64,000 bases of DNA, taken from Massospora cicadina. Its lineage: Eukaryota; Entomophthoromycota; Entomophthoromycetes; Entomophthorales; Entomophthoraceae. The notes beneath the pieces were generated by a model that was given only the letters and a program-made list of their open reading frames with translations, was not told the origin of the DNA and made no database searches. The stretch spans positions 18,825-82,824 of the forward strand of contig JAKSZP010012234.1 of the NCBI GenBank assembly GCA_022478985.1, written 5' to 3'. The position numbers were made by a program, and so were the translations under genes. Numbering within the stretch: position 1 is the first letter of the stretch; every line of letters begins with the position of its first letter. Positions 21,415 to 32,679 of this stretch are shown here, in pieces.

Positions 21415-21782
21415 CTAGGGCGTCAAGGGGAGAGCTACGCTCTGCTGGGCATCAGAGGAGGGGAGATTTCCCATCAGCAGTGAAGCGCACTTGAACTTCC
21501 ACCAGGACACCCAGGATTTAGTCGGCCACCTCATCATAAGGGATAGGGGGGACTCTCAACCCTATCATGTTGACTGATGGGGTGACCCTTGTTACCAGAG
21601 CTCGGTGGGGCGGGAACCAGGTCAACACAAACTGGCGGCACACTTAGATGAATGAGGCGGTCAACCAGCAGGAGAAGGCCAGGTCACAAAGAGAGAGTAC
21701 ATTTAGGTAAGGGCATAGGCCAACGCTTTTCCAGTGCCAGTGAGGAGGGCGGAGAAGACTGAGGTTATTGGTCAGTTAATTA

Positions 21783-23421
21783 TGTCATGGAAGCGGCTGA
21801 TAAGAATTAGACTGGCTCCCATTCAGGGTGTATGAGCACCCAGTGGAGAGCCCAGAATGCCAAGGGCACAGCGGTCTGTGTGACTAGAAGAAGGGGAAAA
21901 TATTGGGATGTGAGGACTGTAAATTTTCATTAACGTACCAAAGGCCCCTAAGGGTAAACCAGATTTTTTTAATGATGGCAACCGCGAGTATTGTGGGGGC
22001 AACCCCAAGGGTGGGAGAGGCGGGGAAGATGATGACTCCTCCAGGGTTCATGGTTGCTGGCCTTCAGGTTCGAGTAGGTGAGTCTGTGCGCCCAGGAGGG
22101 GTGGCACAGGGTCCACCATGTGGGCAGTGGTGCTATCAGAGGGGAAAATGGGCCTGTGACAAGCTTTAGGGCTGAGCCCCCTTGGGTGGGAAGCTCTGGA
22201 GCCCTAGGTGGGTGGGACTAGCGGCGGATGAGCCAGGTGTGGGGTTAAACTCGCAGCCATTGGGCGGGGGCTCCCAAAGGCTGCTCTAATAGGGGAGTGG
22301 TTCTCAGAAATCCCAGAAGTAAAGCAAATGGATGGGTTTGCATCAGACAGGTATGCAAAAGTGGACAGAGAATTGACTCCGTCGTCAAGAGCAAGGTGGT
22401 TTGCAGTGGATACAATCCACCGCTGCATGGCAGGTGTTATGCAACCAGATGACCCATTTGTTGATCATTGGGATGATTATTTGGGTGCAGCATACTTCGC
22501 CGGATTGGTTGGCAGAATTTTGTAGAAAATAAATGGGCAGAGTCCACGGCAAGGCATTTGGGGTATTCAGGCTTTATTTTTAGCGCAAAGTGCAGGAAGA
22601 ATGGAGAATGAACTGACAACTTCCCTTGGCAGGGCAGTTACCTTAAGTATTGGGAGAATCACATAGTGGGGATGTTGAGGGATTGGGTGATTGGGTATTG
22701 GCAATGTGATTTGGTTGGCTGATGGGTTGGGGTGGAGGGATGCCCAAAGTCTTGGCAAAATCAAAAATTCTTTTGCAGATTTTCTTAAATTTTTGGGGCC
22801 AGATCAGGTCAATGCTACCAATCCAGGCCTTGACCATTTGAGTTGGGCTGTACATATGGTTCAGATTTCTGGATTTGTCCTGGAAGGCTGTGGCCTTGGT
22901 GTTCAGTCATCCGCAACCTGGTCTGAACACTTGATATGATTGTTTACACGATCTGAACTTCCCAGATCTGTTCTGGGGGGTAGGGGTAACTGGTCTGAGT
23001 CACTTGAAACCTGGTTAAAGACCTGAATCAAGTTCCGATCTGATTTTATGGCCCTAGCCAGTCTGGACCAGCTCCATTAGCCTTGAATTTGCAGACTGGG
23101 CTCTAATACTAGCACCAGCATTTCCTCAACTTTTTGGTATGTTTTCCCTGGAGAGTGAGGGGTCCCAGGGGCCCGCCCATGGCCTCTGGCCTGCATAATC
23201 TCTTGGAGGTCCCCTCTATTAATCTTACCAGGGTTGAAGAGGGGGAAGGGGAGAGACCTGGTTATCTTTAGGAAGAAGTGCAGTCACCCAGCGCTAATCA
23301 AACATGTGCGCCAGATCTCCCAACTGTGACAGGGGGTCCACTTAGGCCTTTGGGCCCCTTTTTGTCTGAAAGGGATGCTGCTCCCTATTCAGTTGTAAGG
23401 GTTGGTCCCCCAGGACTTACA
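21783..23421 (-). repeat. 5' LTR of chromovirus E (1.64 kb)
   Basis: Pairs with 14,555-16,195 end to end; opens tgtcatggaag and closes cccaggacttaca on the plus strand. The adjoining minus-strand sequence (taattaactgaccaataacc) is not a classical tRNA-type primer site, so I cannot say how this family primes; some relatives self-prime. Confidence 0.95.
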
Positions 23422-23426
23422 CCAGC
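23422..23426. repeat. Target-site duplication of element E, right copy (ccagc)
   Basis: Same five bases as 14,550-14,554. Confidence 0.9.
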
Positions 23427-25972
23427 AGGTAGATTGTCGCCCCTACAATGCTGAAATGTATTAGAACGAGGTTTTAATTTACATAAGGGTGTAAGTTATT
23501 TAAATGCAATTAAATTACTTGATTTAAACTTGAGTTTAAAGCCCTATCTTAGCCCTATAACTCATTGCAGGGAAGTGAGAACATCCCAGTAAGTTTTGGT
23601 GTACCGAGCCATTTAATTCAAAATGAGATGTTTAAACCCTACCCGCCTGTGGGCGCAACCTGTCAGTCCTCTGAACAGATCTTCGCTGTCTAAAAGGTTG
23701 TGGTTGATTTAAAACATAATAAGTATTTATAGTGATCCAACCCGTCAACCCAGATCTGAATTTTTATTAATCTATTGTGTCACTATGTCAAAATTATGCT
23801 TTATAGACTTTTAGATTTTAATAAAAACCTTCCTTATTTTCAACCTATATGTCTTTTAAGACATCAATTTCAACGGTTCTGCTGTCATTCTATTCTTCTA
23901 TTCTATTTCTGATTACAACCATCTTCAAAAAAGCCTTTGAGTTTAGTCTTGAAGTAAAACTCAATAATTCTTATCTATTCTGTTCCCAATACCCTCAATG
24001 TCTACCCTTAGTGGTAAGCATCACCAAGCTCTTGCCTTCTTTACTTAATTGAGGTTTCACTATTATTACCATATTCACTTGTCTTTTTATTCTTGATGCT
24101 TTGAAGCATTGGATTCTACCTTGATCTCTGGGGTACTCTAAGTTCCAATCCCCAAGTTCCAATGTTAGTCAAAAGCTTCCTTCCCCATGCTTCCAGATAT
24201 TCTCTTACAGTTCAGTCTTTGCCTGTAAATTCCGTTTCTTGGTATTATCTAAAGTGGCCACAACTACTTCTTGGCTCCTATTGGGTGTTTGTAACTCTCA
24301 GTGCAAGTAGTCTGCCCCAAGTTCCTCCCATACCTAATAAATATAAAGTTCTGTGGGCAGCTATACTTGTGGTATCAAAATTTTCATTTTGTGTTTTTAC
24401 GAATCCATACTGCGTGCTAGTCTTATTTTATTATCCACTTCCATAAAACCACTCATCTCTCATCTAGGGTATGCCCTTTGATGGAAAGTTTTGTGAAAGA
24501 TAAGGCATAAATTAGTACTCCTCTTAGTCCTGAAGGAGTTCAAGGTTCTTCTCAGATTTATATTAGTTTCTGGGAACGTTACAATTTTTAGCAGACCTGA
24601 GGCATCCTAAAATTCTGCGCTACCCATTCACCAAAGATTTTTCTTCTGTCATGCATCGATATTTTTATTTTGAAATTACCAAAGGGTGTACTTTATTAGA
24701 AAAATTCTTTAGATAACAAGTTCAAAAGATACACTTATGACCCTTGTTGAACTAGCAAATACCAATTTCTTTACAAGAACACTAACATATTGTGAAGTTT
24801 CTTTGTACTACATCTGGAAAGGCTAAAAGTTTTATGGAGGAAACATGGGAAGCCTGTGACAGTCCATCCAAGTGTTAATAAAACCCAGGTTCTGGTCATG
24901 GAGTACACTGTTCATCTCACTAAACTGTGTGCTATTACCTTATCCTTTTTTCACAATGTTCATGCCCATGTGTTTTATACTGGTCTTAAAATGTATGAGT
25001 AGTTCATCCTACATTTTCATGCGGCGTATAGTCATTAGGCTTTCTGAGAATGATTCTTAATGGGACCATACTTTGGAAGAAGTCTCCAACACTGGCTCTA
25101 CTAATTATATACTGATCTGATTGCTACTAAGTTAATTTTTTTCCAGAGTTGATAACCATATTTGACTGTAGAAAATCATGAAAACTTTCTCATGTGGGAT
25201 GTGGGGAACTAAATTGGAGATATTAATGCCTAACTGATTGTAAGCTTTATATACAATCATTATCTGACCCTGATGAAAATATGTCCGTAGAAATATATAT
25301 TGGCCCCTCTACTTGGTCAGAGATCCATTTCCTTTGCAAGAGCAAAGATCCTTTGGTATCAACAATAATATCTCTAATGCTGTCCTTTTACTCCAATTAT
25401 TTTCTAAAGCAGTTTGTGTCACTGTATCAAAAACTATATAAAGAAAAATAAAAAACTATAATGAGATCATGAACGCATTAATTCATAGGCTAGGAAAACT
25501 TCTGATACTATTGGCGGTATATTAAAGGATTATAACCACTTATTTGTTATCCCTAGTGAGTTAAATAAAATATTTCTATATATTTGGTTTCATTGGGTTG
25601 AGTAACTTACTTTTCTGAGGCAATACAGCTAACTACAATTATATATAATACTCAATTTGAATCTCAATGAGTATTCAATCTTTATCTCTTATAAGAAAGA
25701 TGACATTTCTCAGGTTCTTTGAAAAGAATATTATGTGTGATGAGTCCACTGTTGCCTAAAATATAGGTTAAGAGGCTCAGGAATAAAACTTCAGTAATTC
25801 ATAAGCCACACACATCTGATGATTGGAGTTATAGTGCTGAATGGTGATTTCTAAAGACCTTACCTGCGTTGCCATGTGTGACACATGAGAACTAGCACAA
25901 ATCTTTTCAAGTAATACTTTTTATGGCCTTAAGTAAGATCCCTGTCCTTAACCACCAGTACATATGTCCATA
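23427..25972. other. Unassigned AT-rich region between E and LINE B
   Basis: 2.5 kb. The left end should continue the C0 chromovirus interrupted by E. Frames at 23,849-24,052, 24,162-24,446 and 24,872-25,060 are short, hydrophobic and unrecognised. I found no RT, integrase, knuckle or LTR motif. It is probably decayed transposon sequence. Confidence 0.4.
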
Positions 25973-25985
25973 TCTAAGGTAACTT
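25973..25985. repeat. Target-site duplication of LINE B, left copy
   Basis: tctaaggtaactt (13 bases) is repeated exactly at 31,250-31,262. Confidence 0.85.
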
Positions 25986-26237
25986 GATTTAAATTTAAAC
26001 TTTATTGCGAGGAAGGCTGACCATGGGACGGACGCTTCCGTTTATGACTCAGACGAGACAAAACTTAGTACCAGGGGAGGCACCCCAGAGAAGCGATGCT
26101 ATCTCTTGTTGCCAGCGGGAACGCCACTTATGGGAAGGGGAGGGAAAGTGTGTAGGGGACGTAGCCACTATTGAGCACGTGTGGAGGAAGGGGTCTGATT
26201 TGATGAACCAGACTGGGAACCAGGAGGAGACCAGCTG

Positions 26238-26773
26238 TCAGCGACGCGGTGGGAGATATCCAAACATCCACGCTTGAAAGTGATCCACCAAATGAGACCG
26301 GAATCTGTGGACAGCTTCAGGGAGGGTGGGGATGGATCCAGCGATGGCATCCAAGAAAATCGTGTGGATAGTCCACATGGCGATTGCAACCACCAGAGCA
26401 CGGAGGGAGGGTGGGAGGGGGAGGCCATTGATGAAGCAAACATATCTCTTGACAGACTGAAGGGATGCTTGATCCTGGCCTAGCAGACGTTGGACTTCGC
26501 GCCATATTACTTTAAAGGTAGGCACTTCTCCAGGCGGTGAAACAGCGTTCCATACTGGCCACACACGACACAGGATGAGTGTAAAGCATTAGAGCGCTCA
26601 GCTGTACGATACACCCGCCTCAGGCAGCGCCACACATGGGAGCGGACTTGAGGCTGCAACAGAGGATGGTGTGCGTATTTCCAGATAGTCTTTTGGGTCT
26701 CAGTGGAATAAGGGATGTCCATCATGTCCAGGTAGTCCACCCTGGATAGGACTTGGGGTCTAATGGGGATCAC
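26238..26773 (-). pseudogene. LINE B ORF2 C-terminal zinc-binding region
   Basis: 26,773-26,507 reads DYLDMMDIPYSTETQKTIWK and CVVCGQYGTLFHRLEKC, a C-x2-C-x8-H-x4-C pattern equal to that in LINE A. After a frameshift, 26,564-26,238 gives the C-terminus with MWTIHTIFLDAIAGSIPTLP, ending PRR. Same family role as in LINE A. Confidence 0.8.
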
Positions 26774-26955
26774 GCCATCATGGATGGGTAGCCTGTACCT
26801 CTTGTGTGAACTGAGGAGAGGGCGGCCTCTTCAGGTTGTATGTCCACTAATACGAATTCTCCACTCTGCACTTCGCATGGAGAGTAGGATTCGTTTGTAG
26901 TGTGTTTTGGTCCCGTGAGGACCTGTGGCTGATGTGTGTGATGCGAGGTATTTCA

Positions 26956-28383
26956 TCAGGGAGTAGGGGTTTGATGGATTGTTGAGGCCCAAGGCTCGGG
27001 AGAAGTTGGAGCGGGCCACGCGGGACCAGTGTTGGGATGGAGTGTAGGAGCAGTGACGGCCGCAATCCAGGTGCCCAGGATCTTGGCGGCATGGGCTTTG
27101 AAGTCAAGTAGGCCCATGCCACCATGATGATGAGGGCCAAACATGACCTCTAGCTGTACTGGTGGAGGGCGGCCTGACCAAAGCCAACCTTGTAGCAAAG
27201 CATACAGGGATTTGAAGAAGCTTGGGGAGAAGGGGATGGCGTGGGCTCCAAACCAGACTTTGGATAGGAGCATAGAGTTGGCAAGAACAACCCTGCCAGT
27301 GAGGGTAGTAGGGTGGGCTCTGAGAGAGGCGATTCGCTTCGTCACGTTGTCCAGTATATGGCACTCCATTACTGCTGACGCGTATCCACCTGCCTCCAAC
27401 CACACGCCCAGATGGCGTACCAGTCCTATGGTAGGTCGTGGCACAAAGGGGAGCACCAGTGGAGCGGTGTGTTTTGAGTTAGTAAGGCGTGGACGTGGGC
27501 GAGCAGATGGGCCAGGTTGGGAACTACTTGCTGGGGCCCAGCAGTTCTGAAACTGACCAAGGTGGATGATTTTGGTTTTGGAGGCATTCAGTGCCGCGTT
27601 GCTTACCCAGGAATATTCCTGGATGAGGGCTTCAAGCGCGCGTGCATCTTTGTTATTAGACACCCCCACCATGCAATCATCTGCAAATGCCATCATCTTG
27701 ACTGGGGTTTGGCCTGGCACATGGACCCCAGTGAGTTGGGCATTCACATTTCACAGTAGTGGGTCAAGGCTGAAGTTGTATAAGAGTGGGCTCAGGGGGT
27801 CCCCTTGTCGCAGGCCCCTTTGAGGACGGACTACTTCCCGTTAGAAACCTGGGCCGCGCACTTCCATTGTTGCAGATTCCGTGAGCAGAATCACCCAGTT
27901 AATGAAGCGGGGAGGTAGGCGGAATTGTTGGAGGCAGGCCCTAAGGTATTCCCAGTTTACTCAATCATAGGCCTTTTGTTGGTCCAAGAATACAGTGCCC
28001 CAGAGGCTGTGGACTGACACACATTAGCCACAGAGTGCACGTTATCCCAAATCGACCTTCTGGGGATGAAACCAAATTGTTCTGGGAGATGGTGGCAGAT
28101 GCTACAGTCCTAAACGGTTAGCCATGATTTTTGTTAAAATTTTGGTGTCTGTGTTTTGTTAGAGAAATGGGGCGCCAGTTGGCTAAGTCATCCCCTTTCT
28201 TGAAGAGTGTGACCGTAAAGGCCTCATGTCCTCCTGGTAGGGAGGCGCGTTTCCACCAGGCTTTGGTTGAGTGAGGCTAGCAGCAATGGGGATATATTTA
28301 AAATATTTTTTGTAGAACTCATATGGAATGCCATCTGGGCCTGAGGGCATTTTCAATTTGGCGCACCGCGAATGGTAGTCCAT
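26956..28383 (-). pseudogene. LINE B ORF2 reverse transcriptase
   Basis: In order: MPSGPDGIPYEFYKKYFKYI (28,383 on), a heavily broken fingers region (28,180-27,990) with FLDQQKAYD, then LRQGDPLSPLLYNFSLDPLL near 27,750-27,815, and in the frame 27,747-26,956 the catalytic loop MMAFADDCMVGVSNNKDARA with the thumb (LNASKTKIIHLGQFQNCW). The FADD box is intact. Stops and frameshifts lie upstream of it. Confidence 0.9.
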
Positions 28384-28421
28384 AATTCGTTTGGAGTAAT
28401 TAAATTCATTATTTCCGGGTA

Positions 28422-28960
28422 TCAGAAAATGGTGCGGATATGAGCTCTGTCAAGAAATTCCGCCATTTCGGCTGGCTGAATTGGTTCAGCTCGGTATAAC
28501 TCAGAGTAATATCTTTGCATTTCAATTGCCACTTCGGCCGGTGTGTCCACAATAGAATTATCTGAACTTCGCACCTGTGTGCAGGCCACGCTCTGGCATG
28601 GTGCAAAATTTTTTTTGAAGAAGTATGCAGTGCACTTGTCATCTTTAGTGATGTGTGTGGCCCTGTCTTGGACACAAACCTGATGTTTGTGTTGCCTTTC
28701 AAGTGCGTTGAGGTGGGCAGCTGCCTCCGCCCACTTCTGGCCCCATGAAGGGCTATATCCTGAGGCTGGAATGTTGGACTCCAGTTGGGCCAATTCTGCC
28801 AGCGCGCGATATAACCACTGATGTGGCTCGTGAGCATCTGGATGAGAGATGGCGATAGTGGCGGATGGTGTCTTCTTTTAAAGTTGCCCATGTGGAAATG
28901 GGGTCCGCGCAAAACGGTGCAACAAACAATTTTGCCAAAGTTGCCTCTTCCACCCACATG
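28422..28960 (-). pseudogene. LINE B ORF2 linker between endonuclease and RT
   Basis: The frame 28,793-28,422 (MAQLESNIPASGYSPSWGQK and onwards) aligns with LINE A 5120-4545 (MAELDHLEINTPRSGYSPNW). It includes EMQRYYSELYR, matching VHRYYTELYR in LINE A. It is the poorly characterised spacer domain of ORF2. Confidence 0.75.
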
Positions 28961-29055
28961 GAAAATCCTGGCGACGCGAGCTCTGGGGGGCAGATTTTGC
29001 ACCAATATGGGGCCTTTGCAACTGTGACGGGTAAGTGGTAGGTTATATAGACCAG

Positions 29056-29794
29056 TCAGTGGTCGGAGAATTCCATTTTCGTTGTTTTGAAGTAGGAGAT
29101 GTGGGGTTGGAATTTCGCCGGCGCTAGAATAAGGTCAATGCGGGTCATGGACCTTAATTGGCCGTTGTGGACGTGGGGACGCGTCATGTTTTTGAGCAGT
29201 GGGGCATGTCGCGGCAGCGCATCCATTAACCCAAGGGTGGCTTTTAGAATGCATAGTTCTATGTGACCCTGTGGGGCATGGGGTGAGGGCGGCCACCGGT
29301 CCATTGGTGAGGTTAGCCAACAGTTCATGTCACCAATTAGGAAAGAATTGGGGGGTAGCGGGAGGGATTTGACCAATGAGAAAAATTCCTGACGCTCTTG
29401 TGCACCATTTGGGGCGTAAATGTTGATGATTGTGTGTGCAACATCAGCCCATGATAAGGTGACAATGAGCACTCAGCCATTTAGGAATGTTTCTGAAGAT
29501 GTAAATTTGAAAAAATTGTTTTTCCAAATTAGCACCCCACAGTGCTTTTGACCAAAAGGATAGGGATGGTAGGAGCATTGTTTTCCAAGCTTCCTCGGAA
29601 CCTCATGGACAGTGGGACTCCTGGATGGCCAGGATATCCACAGGTAAATTGTTTTGTAAAAAACTCAGTTTCCTAGCCCAGGACGGGGAGGCCTTGAGTC
29701 TGGCGATATTCAGCGTCCCTAGAGTGAAGGTTTCCCCATTGCACCTTAGGTGCGAGTGGGCTCCCGGGCCCACCAGCCTCTTCCAGGTCCCCAC
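29056..29794 (-). pseudogene. LINE B ORF2 endonuclease
   Basis: 29,794-29,603 begins the domain: TLGTLNIARLKASPSW and VDILAIQESHC (catalytic Glu). 29,472-29,056 holds INIYAPNGAQERQEFF, IGDMNCWLTSPMDRWP (GDxN motif), MTRIDLILAPA and MEFSDH, so the final Ser-Asp-His is intact. A gap of about 130 bases between the two frames is shifted. Confidence 0.87.
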
Positions 29795-29863
29795 GGGCTT
29801 TCACAGCAGCGCGGGTATTAGCAGCAACGCTATTGGGGTTTTTGTTAATTTTTGTGGAAAGAG

Positions 29864-31154
29864 TCACGTTGACTTTGGCCTTTGCTTTTTGTTTTCCCAA
29901 CGTCGGACAAATTTTTTGTGGTGCAGATAAGTTTGGTGCACCATTGAGCAGGGCAAAAAAAATTTTTCAGTTGGGATAGGTCCCAAGTCAGTTTTGACCA
30001 GGGCTTGGGTGCAGTGATTGGGTAAGATCAAATCTCCCATCAGATCCTCGGATTGAGTGGCCCATTTGGCATGGGCCTCCCAATCTGATTGGGTGATGGA
30101 TTCCTGAGTTGCTTCCGCCGCGAAGGTCTCCATGTCCTCCTGGCGTTGTGAGTGTGGGATGGTGGTGATGGCCTTGGCCGCTTCCTTGGCCACGGTCCTA
30201 TGGGCCTGCTTGGCCTTCTTCCACTCCTGTGGGGAGATGGGCTTTACCAATAGGTAGCAGCCTTGTGCTCCCCACGGGAAAGCCTCCTTGGTGCTTGTGG
30301 TTGGTTTGTAGTGCGCCTCTCCGCTGGCCATGGCCGCTGAGGGGTGCTCTTGGAATGTGACGCCCTCTTTGATGGGGCATGCGTGTGCCTTATGGCCGAA
30401 CGCATCACAGTGGGTGCAAATGGGGGGCGCGCTGTCCACGGTTACCCAGAATGGGTGGGTGGTGTGCCCTGCGATGTCAATAAAGGTGGAGTGTGGGATC
30501 TGGGTTAGGTCCTTCGCAATCTCCTTGGTTGGGGTCAGAACTGCGATGGCTTTGCCGGTGAACAGGTGTGGCATCAGTGTGAAATGTTGCATTTCAAAAG
30601 ATTGTATTTCGCCATATATGGCGAGCCCATCTTTCAGGTGTTGCTCCAAAATGTCATGTTTTACCGTAGTAGGCAAAAAGTCAAACGTGAGGAAAATTTG
30701 GTTTGATTTTGTCCATCTGGTGCGTTTAGTTTTGATGACCCATTGCCCTTCAGGGAGGTCAACCACTATGCGCACCGCTGCAGCCTCGTCTGCTGCTATT
30801 TTGCTTTCAAAACCTAGGTCCAGCCAACCGTGTGACATGGAGTGAGGTGCAACGTACACCGCGGTTGGGAAAATTTTGTGTACATCTTCACAAAATTTTT
30901 CCCATAGGGCCGTTTTTTGGATGTCCAGATACACATGGACTCCAAATTCCACCGATGAAAGTGGCTGGGAATGTGGCGTGTTGATGTACTGGTTGCATCG
31001 TGCTTGCCACACGAGTATCTCTGGGGAAATTGTGACCGCCAGTTTTTTTAGATTTTTTATTCCGCTGGATTCTCCGGGGGCGTTTTCAAACGTTAGAGGC
31101 CGCGGGCCTTCCGCCTGCTCCTCTTGCCTTGCTTGCCCAACTGCTCCCAGACAT
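29864..31154 (-). pseudogene. LINE B ORF1, nearly intact nucleic-acid-binding protein
   Basis: The likely start is the ATG at 31,154 (MSGSSWASKARGAGG). One frameshift about 20 codons later puts the rest in another frame, which is then open to 29,864. Domains: WLDLGFESKIAADEAAA (first), LTFDFLPTTVKHDILEQHLK (second), knuckle CTHCDAFGHKAHAC near 30,385-30,430, then a basic Ala-rich helix (QEWKKAKQAHRTVAKEAAKA). Roles as for LINE A ORF1. Confidence 0.9.
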
Positions 31155-31249
31155 GGGCGCAGACTAATCCCCTCTATGAGATTATCAAACTAGATTTAGT
31201 CTTGAATTGAATGGGTTGCAAAAGTGTTTGCAACGAGAAAGAAAAGTTC

Positions 31250-31262
31250 TCTAAGGTAACTT
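31250..31262. repeat. Target-site duplication of LINE B, right copy
   Basis: Exact copy of 25,973-25,985. Confidence 0.85.
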
Positions 31263-31602
31263 TATAGTAGAAGATTTTTCATACTTACTATTCTTAAATG
31301 TTTAAAAAAAGATTATTAGGAAGAAAAAAATATTTCTAGCAACTTTTTGTATGTTGTAGGGAACTGAAAGATATAATTGGCATAATATAACTATTATTCA
31401 AAAGATAACGTTGAACATGCTTCTTATATGAGAGTGAACTAGCCTCACATCTACAAACCTCTTAGAAATAATATCAATATTTCTTTATAGAAGAATTTAC
31501 TTACTAAACATATGAGGTATAAGTCAGTAGACTCTATAAGGAGGGTGAGGATTATTGTATGGATCATGGCTCCTGCTATTATCCTGGGCTAAACATGCAC
31601 CC
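31263..31602. other. Unassigned AT-rich stretch
   Basis: 340 bases between LINE B and LTR C1; nothing recognised. It continues the sequence left of 25,973 into which LINE B inserted. Confidence 0.4.
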
Positions 31603-31938
31603 TGTTGGAATTTCAGTTAATCACATTATCTATACCATTGACAGATTAAACATTTCAAAGATTGGTATTAATAATATTTTATTTGGCGACATTTGCAAAC
31701 TAGAGTATTAGTCATATATAATTAATGGAAAAGATCCAATTATTATTTTGATTAAGTCTTTGTTGTGTATCAATAACAACTTTATTGAGATGTGATCAAT
31801 GAAGGTATAGCACCCTTTAGCCAGATTACTATAAGAGATTGTTCTGATAAAAAGTGTAGGGAGTTTTTTGAAATTAAAAAAGTGTTTTTGAGACAATTTC
31901 AATGGTAGTATGCGTCATTAAGCAACATGATCCTAACA
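31603..31938 (+). repeat. LTR C1 (5' LTR, 336 bp)
   Basis: TGTTGGAATT...CCTAACA. It aligns over its whole length with LTR C2 at 56,887-57,216, including attagtc(a/t)ta, the poly-T run and the ending caacatgatcctaaca against taacatggccctaact. A primer site follows at once, so it is a 5' LTR on the plus strand. Upstream flank gcaccc; no partner 3' LTR found. Confidence 0.8.
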
Positions 31939-31941
31939 AAT

Positions 31942-31960
31942 TGGCGTCCAGTTCCTGACA
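31942..31960 (+). other. Primer binding site after LTR C1
   Basis: tggcgtccagttcctgaca lies three bases after the LTR; C2 has tggtgtccagtttctgaca at the same distance. It differs from the T1/T4 primer site, so another tRNA is used. Confidence 0.65.
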
Positions 31961-32679
31961 ATAATATATTTTGGTAAAATTTGATTATTTCACTACTCAC
32001 AAACAATAAGTTCAAAGATTAAGAATTCAGAAGCCAAAACTCAAGGGTTAAAAATATCTGAGAACTTTAGTAATCTCCAGTAGGCAGCTGAAAAGTTGTG
32101 CAATAAGAGTACTATAAAACCTCCCAGTATTATCCTAATAAAGACAGATCTTAATTCGATAAAAACTTACTTGTTTTATACTTTGGGTTTATATTTTACT
32201 CTTAGGATATGATTGCAAGGATTAATTATCCTCAGGTAGTTTGCTTTTTATCAGATCTCCTCCTGGCTCATCTAGAAGAGTATAGGTAAGAGTTCCCTAC
32301 CAGAGGAATAAGGAGAAGGAATTAATTCCTTTCCATTCAGAGATACTTTCACCAAAAAGAAGGGAATGCATCAGTTTAATGTTGGACTTTTTACTCAACG
32401 TAAATATAAGAGACTCTATGTAAAAATAGTCTTCATACTATTAAGACCCAGATAGGTCAATAATAATAAAATTTATAATCAATGCAGCTTTTGAGAATTT
32501 GTGCAGTAAAATTGGGAACCTAGGCGAGCATCCCAGAAGGTTACAGTTAGTGCTGATTACTGAGATTGATTGAAAACAATGGTACCAAATTTTTACATTG
32601 GTAATCACTGCAGAGTTAGTTGAATTAAAATTATAAAAATAAAGATATAAGAACTAAGATTTAAAAACTTGGTCTCAGT

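Larger units (their letters stand above)
14555..23421 (-). mobile_element. Chromovirus E, complete Ty3/gypsy element with paired LTRs
   Basis: 8.87 kb including a 1-kb foreign insert. Both LTRs (14,555-16,195 and 21,783-23,421) begin TG and end CA, and the element is flanked by the TSD ccagc. The minus-strand order is 5' LTR, gag-like region, protease, RT, RNase H, (insert), integrase zinc region, integrase core, integrase C-terminus, chromodomain, polypurine tract, 3' LTR. This order with a chromodomain defines a chromovirus. Its LTRs are unusually long and differ from each other by roughly a tenth by eye, so the insertion is not recent. Every catalytic domain has lost an Asp. Confidence 0.95.
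25986..31249 (-). mobile_element. LINE B, full-length two-ORF non-LTR retrotransposon
   Basis: 5.26 kb on the minus strand, same family as LINE A: ORF1 then ORF2 with endonuclease, RT and zinc-binding tail, and an A-rich 3' end at left (minus-strand cgcaataaagtttaaattt). Its 5' end shares acgagaaagaa with LINE A, and a 13-bp TSD flanks it. ORF1 is nearly intact (382 codons open), whereas ORF2 is broken. LINE B is markedly less AT-rich than its surroundings. Confidence 0.92.

Noticed and set aside
21760..21782. A tRNA-type primer binding site next to the 5' LTR of E
   Set aside because: The sequence taattaactgaccaataacc does not begin with the TGG expected from pairing with a tRNA CCA end.
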